Shown here: piece by piece, positions 54,856 to 64,000 of the stretch
Layout of the letters: the number at the start of each line of letters is the position of its first letter
How positions within the stretch are numbered: position 1 is the stretch's first letter
Assembly: GCF_002878395.1 (NCBI RefSeq)
Contig: NC_061116.1
Coordinates: 119,760,692-119,824,691 of the forward strand
DNA: 64,000 nt
Source of the DNA: Capsicum annuum
Taxonomy: Eukaryota > Streptophyta > Magnoliopsida > Solanales > Solanaceae
Reading direction: 5' to 3'
Position numbers and translations under genes: made by a program
Notes under the pieces: generated by a model
What the model saw: the letters and a program-made list of their open reading frames with translations, nothing else
Told to the model about the DNA's origin: nothing
Databases searched by the model: none

Positions 54856-55770
54856 GGCGATAAGATTATATATATAAAAATATACTCTTAGCTTCACTTT
54901 CTATTACATAAAAATAATGATAAAAGAAACATATTTATTTTTCAAGATTTATAAAAGTTAAAATGACTAAACTATTAAATTACTTTAAGCTACAATTAAA
55001 TGAATAATGTTTTGGATAATATGGTTGATATTTTTTTCCAATTATCTTATGAAAAATATATCAATTTGATTTGCAATTACTTCAGTGAAAAAGTAAAAAC
55101 GACCCTAATTGAGAATATAAAAATTAATACGTTTTGCTTCTTAATAAATTATCTTAAATAAATAAAGCACTTACCAAATTATTTATGGTGATAAGATTAT
55201 ATATATAAAAAATTATTTTCTCTTATTGACTCACTTTCCATTACATAAAAATGATGATGAAATAAAGAAACAAATTTATTTTCAAAGATTTTAAAAAGTT
55301 ATAAATAGTAAAATTTTAAATTGATTTTCACTATGATTAAATGAATAACGTATGCTTAATTTTTTTTTTTTTGTAAATTATGCTATGAAAAATATCCCAA
55401 TTTAATTTACGAAAAAGTGAAAAATAATCTTATTTGAGTATCTAGAGATTAATATGAAAATACATGAAATTCTTTCTTATGATATTTTACTTCCGAATAA
55501 ATTTTAATAAATAAATAGATCAGTCACTAAATTATTTATGGTGATAAGATATTATATATAAAATAATATAATAGAAAGGCTGGAGAACGAGAGATTAATG
55601 TTGGAGAATGAGCATATGAAATTGCAGCTGAAGCATAAGGAGCACGAAATAGTCTCATTTATTCATTTTACATTGCATAAAAATGATGATAAAATAAATG
55701 ACCATATTTATTTGCCAAGATTTATAATAGTTATAAAGAGTGAAATATTAACTTTAAGTAGGGAAAGAGG
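54856..55770 (+). repeat. Tandem repeat, three copies, unit about 340 bp
   Basis: The unit begins GGYGATAAGATTATATATAT at 54856, 55189 and 55540 (spacings 333 and 351). It continues with CTATTACATAAAAATRATGA, TTATTTTTCAAGATTT and AAATGAATAA. The copies have diverged considerably. The third copy is incomplete and contains an extra 85-bp piece of different composition. Confidence 0.7.
55571..55655 (+). pseudogene. Captured coiled-coil coding scrap inside the tandem repeat
   Basis: A segment of about 85 bp interrupts the third repeat copy and reads in frame as ERLENERLMLENEHMKLQLK followed by HKEHEI. It is a charged, Leu-rich heptad pattern like a leucine zipper or coiled coil. The other two copies lack it. 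GC content is clearly higher than in the surrounding repeat. The frame runs on into repeat sequence to 55780. The source gene cannot be named. Confidence 0.5.
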
Positions 55771-56361
55771 AAAGGACTAAGGGGAGGAGAAAGTGGGGGA
55801 CAAGGAAATGATGTTGTCAGCCAACTTTTAGAAATATGGAGTAGTGTTTTTTTCAAAAACTGAGTAGTTTTCAATTGGATGGGGTGGAGTGCGGGGGTTA
55901 TTTTGGATATAAAAAAAAATAAAAAAATAATATCACCCTCACTTGTCACTTTAATTACGAAATTATCGGCCAAACAATTGAATTCGAGTCATTCGAGACA
56001 TTTTGCCTCGAGTCAAACATAATTTCCCATTCATTAAAGACAGATATGTCCAAAGGAACTCACAACATCATTCACTAACCAATTTGGGAAACTTCTATCC
56101 CAAGAATATACGTGTACGAAGGAAATGGCTACATTAGTCAAGTTACGAGCTACAATATTAAACTTCTAGGAATATGTAAAAATACAACATAATCTAGACA
56201 TGATAGACATGTTCCAACGTAATGGATTGGAGTTAATTTACATCATTTTGGTGTTTACCCCATTTTGGGTATAAAGATGGAATGATGTAATGGGTTGGAG
56301 ATAGCCTAAAAAAGGAACTGAAGATAAATTATCAAAATATAATCATATTTTATGTTCTTTA

Positions 56362-56893
56362 AAACTACAACAACAACAAACCCAGTGTATTCCCACCTAG
56401 TGGGGTCTGGGGGGGTAAGATGTACGCAGTCCATACCTCTACCTCTGATGAAGTAGAAAGGCTGTTTCCGATAGACCCCCGGCTCAAGACACGAGATACC
56501 ACACAAACACATAGTAAAGCACAGAAGCAGATTACATATCATAAATACGGCACCCATAAGTAATATAAAACAGAGAAAGCAAAGGAAAGCACACAGATTC
56601 GTAATAAAACATGGAACACGGAAGACGGAATCATAACAGGAATAAAACCCCCTCCAAGTAATTCCCTACACTAGCTACCCAAACTAGCCCTAATCCTCTG
56701 CCGAAATTCACGCCCTCCAGACCTTCCTATCTAGGGTCATGTCCTCGGTGAGCTGTAACTGTTCCATGTCCCGCCTAATCACCTCGCCCCAGTACTTCTT
56801 CGGCCTACCCCTACCCCGCCTAAAACCATCCAACGCTAGCCTCTCGCACCTACGGACCGGGGCATCCATGCCCCTCCTCTTCACGTGTCCGAG
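56362..56893 (-). mobile_element. RTE-type LINE 3' end, minus orientation
   Basis: On the - strand it ends with AATACACTGGGTTTGTTGTT plus further TTG units. Before that come the CGGGGGTCTATCGGAAACAG tail and RT residues [23 protein letters not shown] text (plus-strand 56720-56890). It is truncated at 56893 within the RT end. It is very similar to the 50.6 kb copy, and the sequences on the tail side of both LINEs (50377-50540 and 56215-56360) are also alike. Confidence 0.8.
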
Positions 56894-57517
56894 ATAAATT
56901 TAGCATTATTATTTTGTTTATTCCTGTATAATTATTAAATGTAGTACTACTACAAGCATAAACACAGGCTAAACTATTGCAAACTTTCAACCAAATCAAG
57001 TTGATGAAAAAACAAAATCATTTTATTTCATCTGATTTTTCCATTCACGTTTAAGTTTTATCAAGTTCTCTTATTTCTATGTCTATCATGCAGTTGAAAG
57101 GTAATTAGAGACCAGATGCCACAAGCTTATATTTAGGTATAACACAAGCAGAACATACTCAGTCGTTTATTTACAGATTTTCCCACCAAACTTGCCAAAG
57201 CATTTTTCCATGCATGAGCCAATAAAACTGTGTATCCAACCAACCTGAACTTGTGCTTCTTTGATCATTTGAAGAACACTTTCATGCACCACATGAAGTT
57301 GAGGTTAAAAAGCTCCAGAGAAAAAGAAGTTGCTGATATATTTTGGAGTAATGTCTAAAACCCTCTAAACAGTCACGTGTCTGCAAGTCCTCGAACTATA
57401 ACTTTTCAGGGCTAAAACCCCCTGACTTAAATATTTGTTGGCATGTGTATTTCACGCTCCTAAAACACTTTTAAAATGTGCCAAGTGGCACAATGCATGT
57501 CATTTGAACTTAAAGTT
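56894..57517. other. No gene seen
   Basis: Moderately AT-rich, without an open frame of interest or inverted ends. The part 57345-57517 (AAACCCCCTGACTTAAATAT and similar) looks like one TIR of a MULE whose partner is not in view. Confidence 0.35.
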
Positions 57518-57790
57518 TGTTATAATAGGATAAGAACGGGAATAGTATATATAGAATCCTACATGAAAAACGATTGTAATGTAGTGCCCTACTTGAAAAA
57601 AGATCGGAATGTAGAGTTTGTAAATAGAGTCTCAGTGTAATAATGTAGATACACAATCAATAACATTCTTCTCTCATATTTCTCACATGATATCAGAGCC
57701 TCTATGATCTTGGCAGAGAATCAGAAAAAAGCTTCAACGACCGGCGGACGGTTATAACTCATGTAACCGTCCGTCTGGCCAATGATTATG
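57518..57790 (+). mobile_element. Copia LTR with primer site, truncated
   Basis: The LTR-like TGTTATAATAGGATAAGAAC ... ATTTCTCACA (57518-57687) is followed by TGATATCAGAGCC, an initiator-tRNA primer site. The LTR resembles that of the intron 1 copia (AGGAATAGTATATA, AAATAGGGTCTC, CACACAATTC blocks). The internal sequence stops after about 100 bp, so this is a 5' end only. Confidence 0.75.
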
Positions 57791-58009
57791 TTAGCAAAAA
57801 TTGGGACAATATATGCATGAAAAACAATCATGTTGAGAAGGACTCATTTGAGAAGCATACGGGACAGATAGTAACAAATTATAAACTATGATAAATCTTC
57901 AATGAAACCAAGTGTAAAATTTAACAAAATACAATCCTAGGACGTAAAAGAGTGATTATGAATATATAAAATTGTTTAACATATGATACGCAGTCTGAAA
58001 AAGGAAAAG

Positions 58010-58620
58010 ATAGAAAAGTGAGAGATAAAGGAAGTCTGGCATTACAAATCAACCATACAGCTCACCAAGGCATCTCACAAAATATACGCCTCGAACTTGA
58101 TCAATAACGTGTCCCACTAATGCTCGAAACACAATCTGCACAAAAGAGTGCAACAAGTGTGATATGAGTATAGAAAAACTATGTACTCAATGGATCTTAG
58201 GCTGGCAACACTGAAGAACTGATAACTATATTATATTATGCATGAAATTTATCTTAACAAGATGTCCTCAACATTTGCATAGTTTAAGTGAAATAACATA
58301 AAGAAGTTGAATAATCAAGTAGAATGAAATCAGATAGTCAAAATCATCAAAAGCACCAGTTCGTATTTATTCAAATAGTTGAGATGTATGCAATGCACTG
58401 TTCAAAAATCAATAAGTATATAAACATGCTTCGCCAGTGGTTTTTCTGGGAGTGGTAACCTATGAGGAACTCACCAGGTTCATATACCCAGTCGAAGCTA
58501 TTTCACCGTGAGCTCACCATAATTTTTTCTTGACAAGCACTCTCTAAAATTATTTCTCCTCATTATGCTTGACCTCAAATTCGCTAGAACCATTTTTCTT
58601 CCTTCAACGTGTATGATTTC
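58010..58620 (-). mobile_element. Gypsy LTR fragment, minus orientation
   Basis: CACAATCTGCACAAAAGAGT and GATATGAGTATAGAAAAACT, then TGTACTCAATGG, match the RNA start/polyadenylation part of Solanaceae gypsy LTRs in reverse (compare the plus-strand block at 62876-62935). The ends are not defined. Confidence 0.5.
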
Positions 58621-58630
58621 TGAGTCTTTA

Positions 58631-60954
58631 TGTCACGATCCAATTTCTCAAGTCATGATAGCCTCTACCTTATCCCATCAGTATGCAAGCCAAGTCATAA
58701 CCCAGAATAACAGGTAACGGGCTAACGGACAAAAATAAAAAAAGACCACCTATAATGATAGTAATAGTATAATAAGCGAAAAATAAAAAGGAAGCATATA
58801 AAGTATATCTAAACGAGAGAAGAAAAAAGAATCAAAATATACAAATGAATTTCTACCAAGACTTGGTAAGGTCGGTACTAGATCCACTACTAAAGGATAC
58901 CCAGAGTACTAGATAGAATACAAAATAAACAATATATACAAGTGGTCTCAAGTACAAAAGACTAAACTGAAACAAATAGAGGAGGATCAACCTCGAACGA
59001 CAACAAGCTCACCCTGCTCCAGATTAGTATTGAAAAATAGGAATCACGTCAACGCCGATTACTAGCACTCGGATCTGCATCAGGTAAAGATACAGAGGTA
59101 TAGTATGAGTACCAAAGCAATGGGTACTCAATAGAAATCATCGATTAACTGAGATCAATATAGAAAAAGTATAACTAAAATGCAAGTTGTAGTGTAAGTC
59201 AACAGTAAATATGAATAAAAAGGTAAACAACTATCGAGCAACGCAAATGCGATAAAAGAATAGGTAAAAAAAGATAAATAACGCAGTAATAAAAGACAAA
59301 CCAAACATAACCTAATCGGGCCCCCATAAACCCGTTAGGTACACCGAAAAAGACAATTAACCCAACTGTGTCCCCATAAGTCAGTGAGACACACAAGAGC
59401 TAATTTTAACGAAAAAGTATAAATAATCCATAAACCAACCCCATGAAATCATAGTAGCCATCCAGATGTGTACCAGGCTTGAATCGACACCTATGGATAA
59501 TAATAAGAGGCCAGAAGCCAAACTCAAACCGGTAGTAGTAGATAATAATAAGAAGCCATATGCCAGATTTGAACAAAAAATAATGGTAATAGCGAGAGGC
59601 CACATACATGACATATAACAGAACTCATAATCAGATGCCAGAATCGAATCGAAACTCAATGAAACCACAACTCCCAGAACAACAATAATTAGTATTAGAA
59701 CTCCTAAATCACCATAGGACTCGAACCAGACCTTATAGTAATCATATCCAACTGTAAAACTAAAATCCAGATCGTATCATAACCGATGCCACAATGGTGC
59801 TAAATTTCTCAATAAATGGTAAAAAATAAAGTATATGATGACCCTAAATTGTAGTCAAATACATTTAAGTAACCTTTCGTGTAACTTAGTTAAGAATAGA
59901 TGAATCCAAGATTTCACAACTTAAATGTCATATTCTAAGCTAAAAAATACTACATCATACTAAAAGATAACGAAATCAAAATTTACTAGAACAAGATCCT
60001 AATCGAATAAATAAGGCATGATATCTATATCAAATAATACGTAAACTATAACTACTTGTTCAAAACTAGCATGATAGCACACAATTTTTTGTAAATAAGC
60101 TTAATCTAAAAAAAGAATAAGACTATCCTACTTGAACGCCAAAGCTAAAAACCTCTCCACGAAGTCTTCAAATTGTACCCCACTAAAACACGAGCTTAAA
60201 TAACTTAATGAAAATAATTAATTCTCTTTCAGTTAAAGTACGCTATCAAAAAATTTTGTGAAGTATCAATTATTCAATGTGGCTAAATGTATATGTTAGA
60301 ATGACTATCAAGTGTACAGAAGCAACAGAAATTCATCAAATCCAGTAGTTGAAATGTATATGTTTGGACCAAAATGGAAATTATTTGCATGAAACATAAT
60401 GATTCACCCACATATACTTAATTGCTGCCACCTAACCCATTGCTTGTGTTTCCCTCCGTTTTCACGTGGAAGTGGAGTTTCCACCACTCTTTTACTTAAC
60501 CCATTATATGTATGTTCGCGTATTGCATGGGTTTGTGAGAAAATAAATATTTTAATTTAAATATATCGTAATTAATAAAAAATTATTTTTAATAAAATTT
60601 GTATTATATAATAATAATAATATTTTAACATATCTAGATTCATTATGCCTGCTTAAAATATTAATAAGTTATAAACATATTTATAAAGTAATATAGATAT
60701 ACCATTACTAAAGAATTTTATACATATCAAAAAAAGTTTTAGAAGGGCAATAAACTATATTTCTATTAAATGCTAATTTAGATTAAAATTTTTACAATAT
60801 ATTTGGTATCACTAAAATTTTCAAACGAACCACCCGAAAATCAAACTGTCAGTCTTAGCAAGTCATAAATAACTTGAGGCAGTTATAGGAAAGCTCTAAA
60901 CGTCAAAAGTATATGAAAATAAGGAAAATGACCATAAGAATCATTACACTTTAA
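58631..60954 (-). mobile_element. Gypsy LTR (solo or remnant), minus orientation
   Basis: The - strand end TTGGATCGTGACA (plus 58631 TGTCACGATCCAA) matches the end TCAGGTCATGACA of the LTR at 63325. The block at 58980-59150 is the inverse of 62876-62990. The far end (60834-60954) is inverse to 61194-61313. Sequence to the left of 58631 has no primer site, so this looks like a solo or 3' LTR. Some of 59850-60830 may be a later insertion. The Ala/Cys-rich frames at 59381-59668 are not a gene. Confidence 0.6.
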
Positions 60955-61313
60955 AATGAGAGAGACTAATTAAGTGATTTATTAGGTTCAGGGGTTTTAT
61001 TTGGGAGTGGGTCGTTTAATAGATCATGAGTTATCCAGCTGAGATCGATTTATTTTATTTTGGGCTGGATCTTTCAGTTTTGAGCACCTCATGTTAAATT
61101 CATCAAAATTAGGGGTAAATAAAATGAGTAACTTACATAAATTTAATAACTATAGGAGTTAATTACTCCATATACCATATAAAAGAGAGGCTAATTATAA
61201 TAACCCTTCAGGTCTTTTTCATATTTTGCTTATTTTCACCATTAGAACTTTCCTATAGCTGACCCAAATCATTTATGACTTATTGGTATTGACAGTTCGA
61301 TTACGGAGTAGTT
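60834..61313. repeat. Inverted repeat between two gypsy LTRs
   Basis: About 120-bp arms, 60834-60954 and 61194-61313, are inverse copies with moderate divergence. They share GAACTTTCCTATAGCTG / CAGTTATAGGAAAGCTC and TTTATGACTTATTGG / CTAAGCAAGTCATAAAT-like blocks. The 239-bp spacer has no identified content. Confidence 0.7.
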
Positions 61314-63325
61314 CGTTTAATTTTTAGACCCGATTCTTTATTTTGAAGTCTTCGTTGGTTTGAATTGACTACCGAGCAAAAACCTTAGTTAAACAACCTT
61401 GTATGCCAATTCTAACTATTCCAATAGCTTTGAAATATTGATTTTAAGCTAGGTGGACTCTTGGTTTGAGTTCCGATACACCCGAGCTCATTTCAACCTA
61501 TTGGTCGGAAAGTTAAGATAATAAAAGTTAGGTGTGGGACCCACTTTTAGTCAAAACACCCTCGGATGAAAATTTTGACTACTTCATTAAGTCTAAAATG
61601 CCGAATTTGGTATGGTGACATAGTTTGTTTGCATATATGAGATTCCAAATAAATCCTAAGGGGTTGGCAGAATTGGTGCACTAGCTATTAACGGGCCGGG
61701 GGTTGCCGATAGTGATACCCTTGGCAGGCACCAAGTGCCACGATCACTTTTCATGTCGCGATATCGACTCATACTGACAACTACCATATATGGCGATCGC
61801 GAGTCTCGGGTCGCAATAGCAACTCTCGAGCACCTGAAGAAGGTGTAAATGCCCTATTTCAGCTCGTTTTTGACCATTCCTCATCAATTCTCTTAAGACT
61901 TAAGCCTTAAATATCAAGAAGGCTTAGGGTTAGAGATTTTGTGTGATTTGGAAAATTGTGTAATGATTATTACGCGATTTTCTTTCGGATTTGAGGTAAG
62001 ATTTCTCTATTTTAATGATTGATTTTCGCTTTTCTTCTCTAAAATCCCTAAACCTTGGTGGCCAGATTTTAGCACCAATGTAGCTTGAATTTCACCCACT
62101 TTTTAGATAAGAATATGGCTAATAGATGTAAGGAATGTCTTGCATATAAGTATGGCTTTTAGAGATGATGTGGTATATAGATGCGATTACTGACTTTTCG
62201 ATAAGATGGGTGGCCCATAGATATGGTTACATATGTAAAGTCCGGATATGCCTAATATTATGATTTATCCACATGAATTATGAAGTTTAACTTATTGAAA
62301 TGACACTCTAATATGGTTCATTGATGTGGTTTATAATTATGAGTACCGGCTCAAGTCTGACAAATTACCAATGATATAATTATCAGTTCAAACCCAGCTA
62401 TGGATCCTTGTATTGATGATATGATTATTGGTTCAAGTCCAACTATGGATTAAAATATTAATGATATAAATATCGATTCTAGTTCAAATATGAAATATGA
62501 TACGGGTGATATGAGTATAGGTTCAAGTACAGAAGTGGGAATTGTTGTAATCTGACATGATATGGATAAATTCTAGTGGTATCCTGAGAGTTGGTAAATG
62601 ATGGTGGTTCTGATTATACTATATTTGAGTGTACCCTCTACGCTTATAGGGGCATATGTTGGGTTATTTATTTTTCCACACTATTAGCTAATGGGGGCCA
62701 ATTTTATAGTTTTAATTACATATGTTTTACATTATCATTCCGATTTATTTAACTATTTATGTACAACGATGTTGGAGTTACTTCAGGTTTGCCTCCTTAT
62801 CTTAACTTAGTTATATTATCTTGCATTTTATCGTATTTATATCATGATTTAGCTTAGTCAACCGATGATGCCTATTGAGTACCCATGGTATTTGTACTCA
62901 TACTACACTTTTGTGCCTTTTTGGTACAGATTCAAGTACTAGTTACCACCGTTGATCGAGGATTGTGTTGAGGTGGATTCAGAGATAGGGTGAGCTCTTG
63001 GAGTTAGAGTCACCCCATTTCCTTCTATCTTACTTATGTCTAGTCTTTAGTTTTGAGACAAGATTGTATTGACTATTTTAGACTTGAGTTGTATTTATAG
63101 TAGCTCTTATACTGGCTCTACCAGGTCGTGGAACGGTTTCTATGTTATGACTATCTTTTAGACTATTTTATTGGTTTGCTTATTTCCATCCTTATTGTCT
63201 ATTTCACCTTTTTAGGGGAATTTCCACCAAGTTAACCCACTTTGAATAGCTCTAGGTTATGGTTTGGATTATCTACTAGCGGGGTTTATTAGGTGCCCTC
63301 ATGACTCATAAATCAGGTCATGACA
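61194..63325 (+). mobile_element. Gypsy LTR, plus orientation, with primer site
   Basis: The sequence ends TCAGGTCATGACA (63325) and is followed by AAATTAGCATCAAAGCC, a decayed form of the initiator-tRNA primer site (TGGTATCAGAGC context). The middle has CTATTGAGTACCCATGG and GTACTCATACTACACTTTTG, the usual RNA start region. It is about 2.1 kb if it starts at the inverted-repeat arm. The gag start follows, so this is a 5' LTR. Confidence 0.7.
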
Positions 63326-63532
63326 AATTAGCATCAAAGCCTTGGTTACACCGGTATTATTGGTATAAGAGTAAGTATGTAGTACAGTCCTGTGAATTTG
63401 AATAATAACATCTATTTCTTATCTTTAGGAGGCTATAGGACAATCTTAAGAGTTCTTCACTTCTTTAACTCATTTCGTGCTAAGTGTTTGAGTGTGTTTG
63501 TAAAGCATTCCTTTGACTTCACTTTTTCGCAG

Positions 63533-63640
63533 ATGGCTAGGATGCATGCTACCACTACACGAGATGAGGAACCTAAGACCGAGACTAGTGATCCTATCAC
63601 TGTTCTTGTATGAGCTAGAGGTCATGGACAACCTCGAGAT
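63533..63640 (+). pseudogene. Gypsy gag N-terminus, truncated
   Basis: ATG 63533 opens MARMHATTTRDEEPKTETSD then PITVLV, a stop at 63611, and read-through ARGHGQPRD. This is the acidic-then-RGRG N-terminus common in Solanaceae gypsy gag. It is cut off at about 63661 by a new LTR. Confidence 0.6.
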
Positions 63641-63661
63641 GTTCACTAACTAGGGTCCCGG

Positions 63662-64000
63662 TGTAACGCCCAGAAATTAGATCCCGAGACATCACATAGT
63701 GCTTAGGGTCACAAGTGACCCCAAGCTAACCCTTCTACTGGCATAACCCAAATCTATAGCAACCCAACTCATAAGCAACTGAATTAAAAGTATAAATCTA
63801 TACAAATTTGCGGAAAATAACTCTTTTCTGAATATGATAGATACAAAACTGGATTTATAAGATTACAAACTCTACTTTTACAACCAAAATTAAAATGGAA
63901 TATATCAACTTCTACTGACTGTCTATGAAGCCTCTACTATTACTGACTGTAGGTAGACGGGTCATGGCTCCCAACTAACCCAACTCAATACGACTGAATA
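63662..64000 (+). mobile_element. Start of another gypsy LTR, inserted into gag
   Basis: TGTAACGCCCAGAAATTAG opens an LTR of the same broad family as the - strand LTR at 1-1755 (shared ATCACAAGCTAACCC-like and CCCAACTAACY blocks). It begins within gag coding sequence and not after a polypurine tract, so it marks a nested insertion. It continues beyond the window. Confidence 0.7.

Noticed and set aside
55731..55973. Minus-strand frame with Pro/Phe-rich end
   Set aside because: Low-complexity T/C-rich strand, no protein family pattern.
59199..59668. Hydrophobic minus-strand frames at 59199-59668, possible membrane protein
   Set aside because: The region is collinear (inverted) with the RNA start region of the LTR at 61.2-63.3 kb; three overlapping frames are open by chance.
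1..64000. Bacterial-type systems, phage, plasmid or organellar DNA
   Set aside because: Spliceosomal introns, plant nuclear gene families and plant transposons throughout. No operons, Shine-Dalgarno sites or organelle genes were seen.

Overview
This is a stretch of plant nuclear DNA, most probably from a nightshade (Solanaceae: Solanum, Capsicum or Nicotiana-like). It is AT-rich and holds two intron-containing genes in a dense layer of nested transposable elements. The repeats are of kinds common in Solanaceae: RTE-type LINEs and SINEs ending in (TTG)n or poly(A), Tekay-like gypsy LTRs that begin with TGTAACRCCC, MULEs with long terminal inverted repeats (TIRs), Helitron ends with a hairpin before CTAG, and Stowaway and hAT-type MITEs. 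The species cannot be fixed from the sequence.

Genes. (1) An ATG18-type autophagy beta-propeller protein is on the + strand: 5' leader from about 12.1 kb, four coding exons 13474-18764, 413 aa, open throughout. (2) A multi-pass membrane protein with a C-terminal C3HC4 RING (RNFT1-like E3 ubiquitin ligase) is on the - strand: eight coding exons 35372-21443, 435 aa, open throughout. The two genes converge, with 2.7 kb between stop codons. Every other coding trace is retrotransposon debris or a gene fragment carried by a transposon.

Layout. 0-5.1 kb: a broken gypsy element whose integrase is cut by a second LTR in the opposite orientation. 5.5-6.8 kb: a - strand Helitron with a nested hAT MITE. 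7.1-12.05 kb: a three-level nest of MULE-like elements ending at the ATG18 promoter; one member carries pieces of a PNGase A-like gene and a PPR gene. 12.1-18.8 kb: ATG18, whose 3.5 kb intron holds a LINE, a SINE scrap and MITEs. 19.07-20.28 kb: a MULE with a SINE inserted in its right TIR. 21.4-35.4 kb: the RING gene, with a decayed antisense Ty1/copia element in its 7.8 kb first intron and two TIR elements in the intron between its third and fourth coding exons. 35.7-43.5 kb: a - strand copia remnant about 300 bp upstream of the RING start codon, itself hit by a hAT MITE and by a gag-only LTR element (TR-GAG type) with a perfect target duplication. 44.3-50.3 kb: two more MULEs, then Helitrons end to end. 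50.6-57.8 kb: LINE 3' ends, Helitron ends, a hAT MITE, a 340-bp tandem repeat carrying a small coiled-coil coding scrap, and a copia LTR. 58.0-64.0 kb: gypsy LTRs, including an inverted pair, followed by a gag start and the beginning of another LTR.

Only the two host genes look functional. No rRNA, functional tRNA gene or CRISPR array was seen. A 100-N assembly gap is at 10999-11098, and several G homopolymers look unreliable. All similarity calls are by eye.
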